From: Flavobacteriales bacterium
Lineage (GTDB): Bacteria; Bacteroidota; Bacteroidia; Flavobacteriales_F; PHOS-HE28
DNA: 64,000 bases
Direction of reading: 5' to 3'
Assembly: GCA_016712535.1 (NCBI GenBank)
Contig: JADJQW010000002.1
Location: 2,294,001 to 2,358,000, forward strand
The first letter of the stretch is position 1; every line of letters begins with the position of its first letter. The notes beneath the pieces are model-generated. The model was not told the DNA's origin and did no database searches. It saw only the letters and a list, made by a program, of their open reading frames with translations. Positions 17,951 to 26,700 of the stretch are shown here, in pieces. The position numbers and the translations under genes were made by a program.

Positions 17951-19090
17951 CTATCTCGCGATCAGCAGCCGGTGGGAATGCGACGCGCCGCCTTCATGGA
18001 GGACAACCGAATAGGCGCCTGGCGCCAATCCGCTCACGTCCACCGGTTCACCGCTGGACCGCACCAGCGCGCTCAGCATGCGCTTGCCGTCGATTCCATA
18101 GGCCTCTACAAGCGTTGGTGCACCTATGCGCACGTGGAAGCGGTCGGTGGCGATCGAGGGCCAAAGGACCGGATCGCGGTGCTGCAAATGGCTCACTGAA
18201 GTTGGAAGCTCGCAAGCAGTGGTCGCGACCACGCGAGTGCTCAACGAGACGCTGTCGAGGAAGGCGGGGAACGCTGGCTCATCGCCTTTGAGGAAATGGT
18301 CGAGCCAGAGCGTTGCGAAATCGTTCACCGCATCATGCTGCGCGGCGCGCGAGATGGCCGGCGCAGGCGTGCAGGTGAGCTCGCCGAATGAACAATTGAA
18401 GTTGCTCTCGGCGAAATAGCAATGGCCGCCACCGATGACATTCACGAAGGCGCGGCACGGCACGGTGAGCGCATCGAACATGGGCTCCTGGTGCTGCGGG
18501 ATCGGAGTCACGCAATCGTTGCTGCCCGCGAACATGAGGGTGGGCACCAGCACTTGGGCACAGGCCGCCACTGCGCTGGGGTTGGTCTCAGCGGCTGCGA
18601 GGTTCACCACGGTGGTAATGCTGGTGTTATTGGCAGCTCCCAGGAAGCTGGCACCACCGCCCATGCTATGTCCCATGAGTGCGCTGGTGGGCGCCACACG
18701 CTCATGGAATGGTGATGCCGCTTCATCGTTGGCGGCCTGCAACGCGGCGGCCACGTAAGCGAGGTCCTGGCCGAAATTGCTGTGGCTCGGAGCGAAGCCG
18801 CCCTCAGTGGTGGGCAATGCCACGATGTAGCCGCGCGGCACGAAGTGGTTCCAGAGGTTCGCATAGGCATCGGTCCCCATCACGAAGCCATGGCCCACCA
18901 CGAGCACCGGCCATTCGCCGGCGAGCACCGCCGCATTGCTGCCAGCGGCCTCGCCTGGGTAATACAGGTTGGTGGCGATGTTGCGGTTGCGGCTGGCATC
19001 GAAAAAGGTGATCGAACGGTTGCCGATGAGGTATGGCTGAGCAGCCGCCATGGTCGGCAGCGCGGCAAGGGCAAGCAAGAGATGGCGCAT
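17951..19090 (-). CDS. Secreted alpha/beta hydrolase with T9SS-like C-terminus
   Basis: The 379-residue protein has a signal peptide (LLLALAALPTMAAAQ), an alpha/beta-hydrolase core with the nucleophile elbow GHSMGGG, an oxyanion-region VLVVGHGFVMG, and a late Asp and His (GSNDCVTPIP and GGGHCYF) that could complete the triad. The fold looks like the chlorophyllase or dienelactone/PET-hydrolase type. The last 80 residues (LWPSIATDRFHVRIG then GLAPGAYSVVLHEGG and HRLLIAR) look like a type A T9SS sorting domain, so the enzyme is probably exported to the surface. The substrate is unknown. Confidence 0.8.
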   Translation of the reverse strand: MRHLLLALAALPTMAAAQPYLIGNRSITFFDASRNRNIATNLYYPGEAAGSNAAVLAGEWPVLVVGHGFVMGTDAYANLWNHFVPRGYIVALPTTEGGFAPSHSNFGQDLAYVAAALQAANDEAASPFHERVAPTSALMGHSMGGGASFLGAANNTSITTVVNLAAAETNPSAVAACAQVLVPTLMFAGSNDCVTPIPQHQEPMFDALTVPCRAFVNVIGGGHCYFAESNFNCSFGELTCTPAPAISRAAQHDAVNDFATLWLDHFLKGDEPAFPAFLDSVSLSTRVVATTACELPTSVSHLQHRDPVLWPSIATDRFHVRIGAPTLVEAYGIDGKRMLSALVRSSGEPVDVSGLAPGAYSVVLHEGGASHSHRLLIAR

Positions 19091-19187
19091 GGGTGCAAGC
19101 TAGTCCACCGCAGAACACCGCAAAGCGCATGAGGTTCACGCGGGTCCCCGACGAAAGCGCGCCCGGCTATCTTCGCCGCCCCGAATC

Positions 19188-19274
19188 GGAGAGGTGCCAG
19201 AGTGGTCGATCGGGTCTGTCTCGAAAACAGATGTGCCTTCACGGGTACCGGGGGTTCGAATCCCTCCCTCTCCG
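19188..19274 (+). tRNA. tRNA-Ser (anticodon CGA)
   Basis: The sequence folds as a class II tRNA: acceptor GGAGAGG pairs with CCTCTCC before the discriminator G at 19274, the anticodon stem TCTGT/ACAGA encloses the loop CTCGAAA giving anticodon CGA (reads UCG), a long variable arm follows, and the T-arm has GTTCGAAT. CCA is not encoded. Host-type genes lie to its left and accessory genes to its right, so it is a plausible integration site. Confidence 0.95.
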
Positions 19275-19284
19275 CTTAGATTGA

Positions 19285-19319
19285 CGCGGGTCTCCGGATA
19301 TCCAGGGACCTGCGTTTTT
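19285..19319 (+). terminator. Rho-independent terminator of tRNA-Ser
   Basis: A 14-base stem (one mismatch, two wobbles) with a two-base TA loop spans 19285-19314 and is followed at once by five T residues. It ends the tRNA-Ser transcript and marks the last clear host feature before the accessory region. Confidence 0.8.
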
Positions 19320-19337
19320 CTTTAGAAGCCTGGCCTC

Positions 19338-19357
19338 GGTGTCAAATAGGTGTCAAA
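19338..19357 (+). repeat. Two GGTGTCAAA direct repeats beside the tRNA
   Basis: GGTGTCAAA occurs at 19338-19346 and again at 19349-19357, 20 bases after the tRNA terminator. A short open stretch follows (VSNRTGTTTLAYIEPGDL then stop), which may be a remnant of a gene cut at the integration point. The 178 bases from 19320 to the next gene otherwise hold only that gene's promoter region. Confidence 0.4.
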
Positions 19358-19463
19358 CCGGACGGGCACGACCACCCTCGCCTACATCGAGCCCGGAGAC
19401 CTCTAGCTATCACTGGCCCGACTTTAAGGGAAGCTTACACCTAGACCCAGGGGATGGCTTAAC

Positions 19464-19491
19464 TTGACTTTCATAGCGCTTAGAGTACGCT
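19464..19491 (+). promoter_or_regulatory. Candidate promoter of the czc block
   Basis: TTGACT at 19464-19469 is followed after 16 bases by TACGCT at 19486-19491, and the first start codon is at 19498. A short AGCGCT palindrome sits in the spacer. This resembles proteobacterial sigma-70 or MerR-type metal promoters rather than the TAnnTTTG type of Bacteroidota, in keeping with the foreign look of the genes it would serve. The short distance to the ATG makes the assignment tentative. Confidence 0.3.
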
Positions 19492-19497
19492 TTGGGC

Positions 19498-19827
19498 ATG
19501 CGAATCTTCCAAACCTTGATGATGATTCTGATGACCGCCCTACTAGCGGGCGCTCCGGCCATACCACATCTCTGTCTCGACGATGCGGATGTAATCAAGG
19601 CGGAGCAGGTGGTTAAGAACGCCTCGAATAACCATCGGGATAGTTCCAATTCAAAGGACAAGTGTTGCTTATCGCATCATTGCTGCTTCGCTAAACTTAT
19701 GAGCCCAACCCAGTCTAAACCCCAGGTTATGTCCCCATCCAAAGCTGGATTGCCCTCTATCGAAGAGAATCGCCTAGCGAGTTTCGAATCCAAGGGCTTA
19801 GACCGTCCTCCCAAGCTCTTCGCTTAA
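19498..19827 (+). CDS. Small exported Cys/His-rich protein of a czc operon
   Basis: This 109-residue protein starts at the ATG at 19498 (an earlier TTG is possible). It has a signal peptide (IFQTLMMILMTALLAGAPA) and a central Cys/His cluster, KCCLSHHCCFAKL, suited to binding a soft metal ion. Similar small periplasmic proteins precede RND metal efflux genes in proteobacteria and are thought to buffer or sense metal. It is followed by czcC after 54 bases. Codon use is less GC-rich than in the host genes to the left. The metal-binding role is inferred from the cluster and context. Confidence 0.65.
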   Translation: MRIFQTLMMILMTALLAGAPAIPHLCLDDADVIKAEQVVKNASNNHRDSSNSKDKCCLSHHCCFAKLMSPTQSKPQVMSPSKAGLPSIEENRLASFESKGLDRPPKLFA

Positions 19828-19881
19828 TCCTAGCCCGATGTAGTTGGGCCTGTTCCCATTTTCAAGTCGAAGGAACTTACC

Positions 19882-21129
19882 ATGAAAAGTTCGTGGGCAT
19901 TTTGTGCCTGTTTGTGCTTCATCAGCCCTGCTTATGCTGATGCGCAGAAATCTTTGCGTCTTAATGACGCTATTCAGCTTGCGCTGGACGCATCGCCAAG
20001 TATCAAAGGCGCCGATGCAGAATATGGCGCGGCACAGGGCGAACGCCGTCAGGCCTCTGCGTACCTGAACCCGACCATCGGTTTCGATGCCGAGAATGTC
20101 AGCGGCACGGGTGCCTTTAGCGGTACAGATGGCGCTGAATTGACGGCAGGCGTATCGCAGACATTTGAAATTGGCGGCAAGCGCTCAGCACGTATCAAAG
20201 CAGCTGATCATGGTCAGGTTATCGCCCGATACGGCCAGTCAGCAGCCAAACTGAATTTGGTACGCGATGTAAGTACGGCCTTTGCCAATGCTGTTGCCGC
20301 CCAGGAGGAAGCCTCTATTGCGACAGAGCAAGCTGACCTCGCCCGCGACGTTTACAAGACGGTCGATAAGCGTGTCAGCGCTGCTGCCGAGCCGCTTGTC
20401 CAGCGCAATAAGGCCAAAATCCTGATGGCAAATGCAGACCTCACTGCCCAGCGTGCGCAAGGTCAAAAAAATGCTGTATTGAAGGTCTTGGGGGCTCTGT
20501 GGGGGAGTAACACGGCTGTGGCGGTTGATCCTGCCGATTTCTACAAAATCGAAAAACCGAATATCGATGTCGATGCACAAAAGCTGTTACGGGACACGGT
20601 GGATTATAAACAGACATCTGCCGCTGCCGATCAAGCGCAATCCCTGCTCGATTTGGAACGTGCTAATGCCGTACCTAATCCGACCTTCAATGTCGGTCTG
20701 CGCGATTTCCGAGCGTCGAATGATCAGGCACTTGTCGCTGGTGTATCTATCCCTTTACCCGTCTTCAATATGAACCGGGGCAATATCGAGAAAGCTCGCC
20801 AGCAAGCGATAAAAGCTAATACCGACCGCCAGAAACTTTTGCTGGATGGGCAGATGGATTTGGCCGAGCGCTTGCAGCTTTTGCAAAACGCCTATCTGAC
20901 GGCTTCCTCAATCAAAGAAACAATCCTGCCGGAAGCACAGGAAGCCTTTGCACAGGCCAAGCGTGGTTATAATGCAGGGAAGTTCGCTTATCTGGAAGTC
21001 TTGGACGCGCAGCGCACACTGATGGATACAAGGCTATCTTATATTCAGGCTTTGCGCGATTACCACATTCAAAGAGCAGAAATCGAGCGCCTGACCGCGC
21101 AGGACATTGTGACAGGAGATAAACCATGA
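19882..21129 (+). CDS. czcC: CzcC-like outer-membrane efflux protein (TolC family)
   Basis: The 415-residue protein has a signal peptide (AFCACLCFISPAYAD) and two outer-membrane efflux repeats typical of TolC proteins: LNDAIQLALDASPSIKGADA with GVSQTFEIGGKRSARI, and later QAREAFAQA-type helices (AQEAFAQAKRGYNAGKFAYL) ending in LDAQRTLMDTRLSYIQAL. It forms the outer-membrane duct of a tripartite pump. A GAAGGAA ribosome site lies just before the ATG. Its stop overlaps the czcB start (ATGA), so the three efflux genes are coupled. The A/T-ending codons differ from host genes and suggest transfer from a proteobacterium. Confidence 0.88.
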   Translation: MKSSWAFCACLCFISPAYADAQKSLRLNDAIQLALDASPSIKGADAEYGAAQGERRQASAYLNPTIGFDAENVSGTGAFSGTDGAELTAGVSQTFEIGGKRSARIKAADHGQVIARYGQSAAKLNLVRDVSTAFANAVAAQEEASIATEQADLARDVYKTVDKRVSAAAEPLVQRNKAKILMANADLTAQRAQGQKNAVLKVLGALWGSNTAVAVDPADFYKIEKPNIDVDAQKLLRDTVDYKQTSAAADQAQSLLDLERANAVPNPTFNVGLRDFRASNDQALVAGVSIPLPVFNMNRGNIEKARQQAIKANTDRQKLLLDGQMDLAERLQLLQNAYLTASSIKETILPEAQEAFAQAKRGYNAGKFAYLEVLDAQRTLMDTRLSYIQALRDYHIQRAEIERLTAQDIVTGDKP

Positions 21130-22040
21130 ACCGTCTTTTTATCCTAATGTTATTTGCCGTCCTAATAACTAGTCCATCCTATGCCAGTGACGATCATGGC
21201 CATGCAGATGAACATGAGGAGGCTGGCGACCGCACGACTATTGATTCTGAGTCAGCGCAGGCCATGAAGATCGGCACGGATATAGTCAGGCCAGGCAAGG
21301 TGCATCAGACGATCAGTCTGACAGGCAAGATCACGCTGAATAAGAACCGCGTAGCCCAAGTGCGGGCGCGATTTCCCGGCCTTGTTCGAGATGTAAGAAG
21401 CAATATTGGTGACGTAGTTAAAAAAGAACAGACGCTTGCGATTGTCGAGAGCAATCAAAGTCTGCAAGCCTATCCGGTTACTTCGCCAATGGACGGAGTT
21501 ATCTTGGGTCGTAATACCAATGTCGGCGATACGGCTGAAAATGAGCCGATGTTTGTCGTGGCCGACCTGAAAAAACTATGGGCAGAGTTCTTTATCTTTT
21601 CCCGTGACCTGAATTCGATTAAACAGGGTCAGGCCATACGTATTCGGAGTCTCACGGACGATACCGAAGCGGAAGCGCAGCTTACAACTTTGCTGCCGAC
21701 CACTGAAAGTTCGAGCCAGACGGTCGTTGCCCGTGTCGAGCTGAATAATGATGAGGATAAATGGCGTGCCGGAATGACGGTACGAGGCGATGTAGTTCTG
21801 AGTGAGCGCGAAGTACCACTCGCGGTTAGAACAACCGCTGTCCAGCGTCAGGAAGGCGGGCAGGTCGTCTATGTGCAGGAAGGTAATGACTATGAGATGC
21901 GCAAAGTCGAGGTAGGGCAAAGTGACCGTGAATGGACGGAAATCCTGAACGGCGTGCAGGCTGGTGAAATATACGTGTCGGAAAACAGCTTTATTGTCAA
22001 AGCCGACATCGCCAAATCCGAAGCTGAACACGAACATTGA
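21126..22040 (+). CDS. czcB: CzcB-like periplasmic adaptor (membrane fusion protein)
   Basis: The 304-residue protein has a signal peptide (FILMLFAVLITSPSYAS) and a short His-rich start (DDHGHADEHEE) typical of CzcB proteins. A barrel-sandwich (lipoyl-like) domain is visible in RVAQVRARFPGLVRDVRSN and SPMDGVILGRNTNVGDTA, followed by a beta-barrel domain (LWAEFFIFSRDLNSIKQGQ) and a membrane-proximal domain. It links the inner-membrane pump to the outer-membrane duct. It overlaps czcC by four bases and precedes czcA by 10 bases. Confidence 0.9.
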   Translation: MNRLFILMLFAVLITSPSYASDDHGHADEHEEAGDRTTIDSESAQAMKIGTDIVRPGKVHQTISLTGKITLNKNRVAQVRARFPGLVRDVRSNIGDVVKKEQTLAIVESNQSLQAYPVTSPMDGVILGRNTNVGDTAENEPMFVVADLKKLWAEFFIFSRDLNSIKQGQAIRIRSLTDDTEAEAQLTTLLPTTESSSQTVVARVELNNDEDKWRAGMTVRGDVVLSEREVPLAVRTTAVQRQEGGQVVYVQEGNDYEMRKVEVGQSDREWTEILNGVQAGEIYVSENSFIVKADIAKSEAEHEH

Positions 22041-22050
22041 TGGATAGACC

Positions 22051-25000
22051 ATGATCGCCCGTATTTTAAATTTCTCGCTTCGTAATCGCGAGCTGGTCGT
22101 TATGCTGACGGGAGCAATCACCGCATTCGGGATTTACTCCCTGCGCGGCCTGCCGATTGATGCCGTGCCGGACATCACCAATATTCAGGTGCAGATCAAT
22201 ACGGTCGCGCCCGCTTTCTCACCTGCTGAAATTGAAAAGCAAGTGACCTATCCAGTTGAAACAGCCTTGGCGGGCATTCCTGGACTGGAGAACACACGCT
22301 CACTATCGCGTAACGGCTTCTCACAAGTGACCGCGATCTTCCGCGACGATGTGGACATTTACTTTGCCCGTCAGCAAGTAAATGAGCGACTGACAGAAGC
22401 CAAAGAAGCCTTGCCGGAAGGGACAGATCCAAAGATGGGGCCGATCACGACTGGTCTTGGCGAAGTCTATATGTGGACGGTCGAGTACAAAAATCCGGAT
22501 GGCAAAGGCGTGACTGTCAAAGATGGTGAAGCTGGCTGGCAAAAAGATAGAAGTTACCTGACACCCGAAGGCCAATATCTGCGCAAAGACTATGAACTGG
22601 CAGGATATTTACGGACTGTAGCAGACTGGATTATCCGCCCACAGATGAAGAATGTGACAGGTGTTGCCGAGATTGATGCTATCGGCGGCTATGTTCAGCA
22701 ATATCATGTCATGCCCGATCCTGAGAAGCTGCTGGCCCTTGGTTTGGGCTTTGCCGATGTGCTGAATGTCATCGAAAAAAATAATCACAGTATCGGTGCA
22801 GGCTATATCGAGAATAACGGTGAAGCCTATGTGGTGCGTTCCGATGGCCGGATTGAGAATACGGAGCAACTAGCCAATATCGTGATCGCCCATCGCAACG
22901 GCATTGCCATTTACCTGAAAGATGTGGCGGACATTGCATCAGGTAAAGAACTGCGCACCGGATCGGCCAGTGAAAATGGTAATGAAATTGTCGTCGGCAC
23001 GGCGTTGATGTTAATTGGGGCAAATAGTCGGATTGTATCGGACACTGTCGATAAGAAGTTACAGCAAGTCAACAAGACCCTGCCGCCCAATATCATCGCC
23101 AAGCCTGTTTTGAATCGAACCAAACTGGTCGATGCCACTATCTCTACAGTACAAAAGAATTTGGCGGAAGGCGCTATTCTGGTCATCGCCATTCTTTTCC
23201 TGCTGCTCGGTAATATTCGTGCCGCCATGATTACGGCACTAGTCATACCGATTTCAATGCTAATGACATCTATTGGTATGCAGCATTTAGGAATAAGTGG
23301 CAACCTGATGAGCCTCGGAGCTTTGGATTTCGGTCTTATTGTTGATGGGGCAGTGATTATCACCGAGAACTGTTTGCGTCGTCTAGCCGAGCGTCAGCAT
23401 CACCATGGCAGACAACTAACAAGGCCTGAACGACTTGAGGAAGTATCGATTGCTTCACGTGAGATGATTCAGCCTACAGTCTTTGGTCAAGTAATCATTA
23501 TCATGGTCTACATCCCACTGCTGACATTTGGTGGCGTGGAGGGTAAGATGTTCGAGCCGATGGCGACGACCGTCATTCTTGCGCTTGTTGCTGCGTTCAT
23601 CCTTTCTCTCACGTTTATTCCTGCGATGATTGCTCTGTTTGTTAGCGGGAAGGTACGGGAGAAGGAGAACAGGGCTATTGAAATTGCCAAGCGTTGCTAT
23701 GAGCCCGTCTTGCGCTTCAGCCTGCGAGCTCCTCGCGCTTTGGTAAGCGGTGCGACGGCGGCCTTCTTGGTCTCACTCATCGTGCTGCTAAATATGGGAC
23801 AAGAGTTTATCCCGACTCTTGATGAGAAGGACATTGCCATGCACGCCATGCGCATCCCGAGTACATCGCTGGAACAGTCCCAGCAGCTCCAGTTTGCAGT
23901 CGAAAGGGCTGTAAGCACGGTTCCCGAAGTTTCCTTCGTGTTCTCAAAGATTGGCACGGCTCAGATGGCTGCCGACCCCATGCCGCCGAACGTGGCAGAC
24001 ACTTTCATTATTCTGAAGGCGCGAAAGGAATGGCCTAATCCGGATATGGCCAAGTCAGAGCTTGTTACGCGTATTGAGAGGGCGGTCATGAAGGTGCCTG
24101 GTAATAACTATGAATTCACCCAGCCAATCCAGATGCGGTTCAATGAGTTGATTTCTGGCGTACGCAGCGATGTAGCCGTTAAAATCTATGGAGATGACTT
24201 CGCAAGCATGGAAAGGACAGCCAGGGAGATTGCTCTAGCGCTGAAGTCCCTCGAAGGAGCCGCTGATGTGAAAGTGGAACAGACATCAGGTTTGCCGATG
24301 CTAGAGGTTGAGCTGGATAAACCGGCCATCGCCCGTTACGGTCTTAATGTTAGTGATGTGCTGGACGTCGTCGCTATCGCTGTGGGCGGCCGGAGCGGTG
24401 GTCTTATTTTTCAAGGAGATCGTCGCTTTGACATCATGATACGGCTGCCTGAATATCTACGTCACAATATGGAGGCCTTGCGGAACCTGCCTATTCTTTT
24501 ATCTGCCGAGGATGGCGATACTTCTGATCAGACACCGAACGCTCAGCACATCCGTCCTACGTATGTGCCGCTGAAGGAGCTAGCACGCTTAGTAGTCAAG
24601 GACGGTCCTAACCAGATAAGTCGCGAGAATGGTAAACGTAGGATTGTTGTTCAGGCGAACGTGCGCGATCGTGACATTGGCAGTTTCGTTGCAGATGCCC
24701 AAGATTCAGTGGAGAGAAAGGTCAAGACTCCAGCAGGCTACTGGCTGGAATGGGGAGGACAGTTCAAGAACTTGCAAGAGGCCAAGAAGCGCTTGAGCGT
24801 GGTTGTGCCAGCTTGCTTCTTTATGATCTTTCTGCTGCTATTCGCAGCACTTCACTCCGCCAAACAGGCCTTGCTGGTTTTTAGCGGCGTGCCGTTGGCT
24901 TTAACCGGAGGCATCATCTCACTGTGGCTTCGTGATATGCCGTTTTCGATCTCTGCCGCGGTAGGTTTCATAGCTCTTTCCGGTGTTGCTGTCTTAAACG

Positions 25001-25305
25001 GCCTGGTCATGGTTTCGCGCATCAACCAGCTGGTGCGCGAGGGAATGGAGCAAGGACGGGCAGTCGTTGAAGGGGCCTTATCCCGTCTTCGTCCCGTCTT
25101 GATGACGGCTTTGGTGGCTTCACTCGGCTTTGTGCCGATGGCAATCGCAACAGGGGCCGGTGCCGAAGTGCAGAAACCCCTTGCCACCGTTGTCATCGGC
25201 GGCCTGATTACGGCGACCATGCTGACATTGCTAGTAGTACCCGCGCTATATGCGCTTTTCTCATTAGGAAAGAGCATGATGAGTGAACATGAGGTGAAAG
25301 CATGA
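22051..25305 (+). CDS. czcA: CzcA-type heavy-metal RND efflux pump
   Basis: The 1,084-residue inner-membrane proton antiporter has the normal length and 12-helix layout of heavy-metal RND pumps. The N-terminal periplasmic loop begins LPIDAVPDITNIQVQI, and transmembrane helix 4 carries ALDFGLIVDGAVII, the DFGxxxDG signature of Czc-type (Zn/Co/Cd/Ni) pumps rather than the copper/silver type. GAEVQKPLATVVIGGL marks the last helices. With CzcC and CzcB it expels divalent metal across both membranes. The metal preference is inferred from the helix-4 motif. A decayed usp gene follows. Confidence 0.92.
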   Translation: MIARILNFSLRNRELVVMLTGAITAFGIYSLRGLPIDAVPDITNIQVQINTVAPAFSPAEIEKQVTYPVETALAGIPGLENTRSLSRNGFSQVTAIFRDDVDIYFARQQVNERLTEAKEALPEGTDPKMGPITTGLGEVYMWTVEYKNPDGKGVTVKDGEAGWQKDRSYLTPEGQYLRKDYELAGYLRTVADWIIRPQMKNVTGVAEIDAIGGYVQQYHVMPDPEKLLALGLGFADVLNVIEKNNHSIGAGYIENNGEAYVVRSDGRIENTEQLANIVIAHRNGIAIYLKDVADIASGKELRTGSASENGNEIVVGTALMLIGANSRIVSDTVDKKLQQVNKTLPPNIIAKPVLNRTKLVDATISTVQKNLAEGAILVIAILFLLLGNIRAAMITALVIPISMLMTSIGMQHLGISGNLMSLGALDFGLIVDGAVIITENCLRRLAERQHHHGRQLTRPERLEEVSIASREMIQPTVFGQVIIIMVYIPLLTFGGVEGKMFEPMATTVILALVAAFILSLTFIPAMIALFVSGKVREKENRAIEIAKRCYEPVLRFSLRAPRALVSGATAAFLVSLIVLLNMGQEFIPTLDEKDIAMHAMRIPSTSLEQSQQLQFAVERAVSTVPEVSFVFSKIGTAQMAADPMPPNVADTFIILKARKEWPNPDMAKSELVTRIERAVMKVPGNNYEFTQPIQMRFNELISGVRSDVAVKIYGDDFASMERTAREIALALKSLEGAADVKVEQTSGLPMLEVELDKPAIARYGLNVSDVLDVVAIAVGGRSGGLIFQGDRRFDIMIRLPEYLRHNMEALRNLPILLSAEDGDTSDQTPNAQHIRPTYVPLKELARLVVKDGPNQISRENGKRRIVVQANVRDRDIGSFVADAQDSVERKVKTPAGYWLEWGGQFKNLQEAKKRLSVVVPACFFMIFLLLFAALHSAKQALLVFSGVPLALTGGIISLWLRDMPFSISAAVGFIALSGVAVLNGLVMVSRINQLVREGMEQGRAVVEGALSRLRPVLMTALVASLGFVPMAIATGAGAEVQKPLATVVIGGLITATMLTLLVVPALYALFSLGKSMMSEHEVKA

Positions 25306-25309
25306 ACGA

Positions 25310-25640
25310 TGAATATCGCTTGCAACACATGTATTGCGCTTTCAGCGCTATCCTGGAGTGTCTAGCATTCTTTGGCTCCACATCTGGCCAATCTTGCAGA
25401 AGCGAAACGGAGTCAGCACGCACGTATACAGCAATCATCAAGCCTCTGGACAGATGGTTCTTGAAGAAGCTAGAAGAATCGCCTCTGAACAAGGGATGAA
25501 GTACACTATCATTCAAATTGATGCCCGAACTTGCAGGTCGGTATGGCAAACAATTAGGAGCGAACGCGGGTATTGTCCGAGAGAAAGGACACGGTGCATC
25601 ACTGGGCCCTGGGGTGTTGGAGATTCAGTCAGAGTAATTA
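25310..25640 (+). pseudogene. Decayed universal stress protein gene
   Basis: No intact gene fills the 335 bases after czcA, but one frame contains SGQMVLEEARRIASEQGMKY, which closely fits the middle helix of UspA-family proteins, followed by IDARTCRSVWQTIRSERG. Further Usp-like pieces continue only if the frame is changed, and stops interrupt the rest. It appears to be a remnant of a usp gene that followed czcA and was damaged where the foreign block joins the next segment. The assignment rests on this short match and is moderate. Confidence 0.4.
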
Positions 25641-25644
25641 GTGT

Positions 25645-25980
25645 TCTGTCGAATCTGCTGTTTTCAGCGCACATACCATGTGCGGTGTGCAGACGGATGA
25701 GATAGTACACCAGCAGCGTACTGGCCGTGGCGATGACGAACATGTTGGGGTCCACGGCCACGCCGACGGCGGCGGTAGACCAGATGGTGGCCGCATCCTC
25801 CAAGCGCCCGGCTGTGCTCGTGAAGAGCGCCACACCTACGCATGCGCTGGCATAGGTGCGTGGGCCCGCATCGCGGTCGTAGCCGAAGAGCGCGCCTAGC
25901 ACTGTGGCAAGGAACAGTTTTGAGATGATGAGTTCCTCGCCAAGGTCGATGGAGGCTAACCAGTTGATGATGGTGTTCAA
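25645..25980 (-). pseudogene. MgtC/SapB-family gene with internal deletion and frameshift
   Basis: Compared with the intact MgtC gene at 45190-45660, this copy keeps the start (LGEELIISKLFLATVLGALFGYDRD), GPRTYASACVGVALFTS and VDPNMFVIATASTLLVYYL, but lacks about 36 residues between GRLED and AATIWS, including the helix with GIGFLGAGIV. Near the 3' end a one-base shift changes the frame; nucleotide similarity to the intact copy ends at about 25645, where the foreign czc block begins. Its ATG overlaps the stop of the regulator gene (ATGA). It is almost certainly non-functional. Confidence 0.75.
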
Positions 25981-26633
25981 GCGTGCTCTACTTGCAGGTG
26001 GTAGCTCACATCCTTGCTCAGGCTGAATGCTACTCCGCCTGTAGGCTTCACATCCATACTGCCATCGAAGGCATGCACTTCCTGCACACTGAGCGTAGCA
26101 CCGATGCGCAGCCCTTTGGCCCCCAGGAGCCGCAGGAGCCCGTCGGTGGTATCGCTCACCGCTGCGATGCGCACGGTCTCGCCTGGCTTGCAGGCAGCGA
26201 GGCGCTTGGTTTTCCGCGCGCGGATGCGACCGTACTTGTCGGGGATCGGGTCGCCATGCGGATCGAAGTGCGGGCGGCCGAGGTAGGCATCGAGCTTGTC
26301 CACGAGTTTTTCGCTGGCCACATGCTCCATGTGCTCAGCCACCTCGTGCACCTCGTCCCAGCCGAAGCCTAGGCGCTCCACGAGGAAGGTCTCCCAGAGT
26401 CGGTGCCGCCGTACGAGCTGCAGGGCCAGGGCTTCGCCCTTCGCGGTGAGTTTCACACCGTAGTAGGGCTCGTGCTTCAGCAGCTTCTTCTTCGCCAGCT
26501 TCTTCAGCATGTCCGTGACGCTGCTGGCCTTGGTGTGCATGCGCGCGGCGATCTCCTTCGTGAAGGCGCTCTCCTCAGCCTGGAGCAGGGCATACACGGC
26601 CTTGATGTGGTCTTCTTCGCTGCGGGTGAGCAT
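25977..26633 (-). CDS. DtxR/MntR-family metal-dependent repressor
   Basis: The 218-residue protein shows the three DtxR parts: an N-terminal winged helix (EDHIKAVYALLQAE, then ASSVTDMLKKLAKKKLL), a metal-binding dimerisation domain with the conserved RRHRLWETFLVERLGF, DEVHEVAEHMEH and GRPHFDPHGDPIP, and a C-terminal FeoA/SH3-like domain (KPGETVRIAAVSDTTDGLLR). It should bind Mn(II) or Fe(II) and repress nearby promoters. A palindrome upstream (26663-26676) is the likely operator, shared with the divergent DUF1111 gene. The decayed mgtC gene overlaps its stop by four bases, so it once led an operon. Confidence 0.92.
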   Translation of the reverse strand: MLTRSEEDHIKAVYALLQAEESAFTKEIAARMHTKASSVTDMLKKLAKKKLLKHEPYYGVKLTAKGEALALQLVRRHRLWETFLVERLGFGWDEVHEVAEHMEHVASEKLVDKLDAYLGRPHFDPHGDPIPDKYGRIRARKTKRLAACKPGETVRIAAVSDTTDGLLRLLGAKGLRIGATLSVQEVHAFDGSMDVKPTGGVAFSLSKDVSYHLQVEHA

Positions 26634-26662
26634 CGGATGATGCGGCGAATGTAGATAATAGA

Positions 26663-26676
26663 TTAGGCGTGTCTAA
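26663..26676. promoter_or_regulatory. Candidate DtxR/MntR operator
   Basis: TTAGGCGTGTCTAA is an imperfect inverted repeat of the kind bound by DtxR/MntR-family repressors. It lies in the 67-base space between the divergent regulator (start 26633) and the DUF1111 lipoprotein gene (start 26701), so it could control both. Binding is inferred from position and symmetry. Confidence 0.6.
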
Positions 26677-26700
26677 ACAATGTTCTACTTTCGCCCTCCC

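Noticed and set aside
22051..25305. Naming this pump cusA (copper/silver)
   Set aside because: Helix 4 reads DFGLIVDGA, the Zn/Co/Cd-type signature, rather than the form seen in copper/silver pumps.
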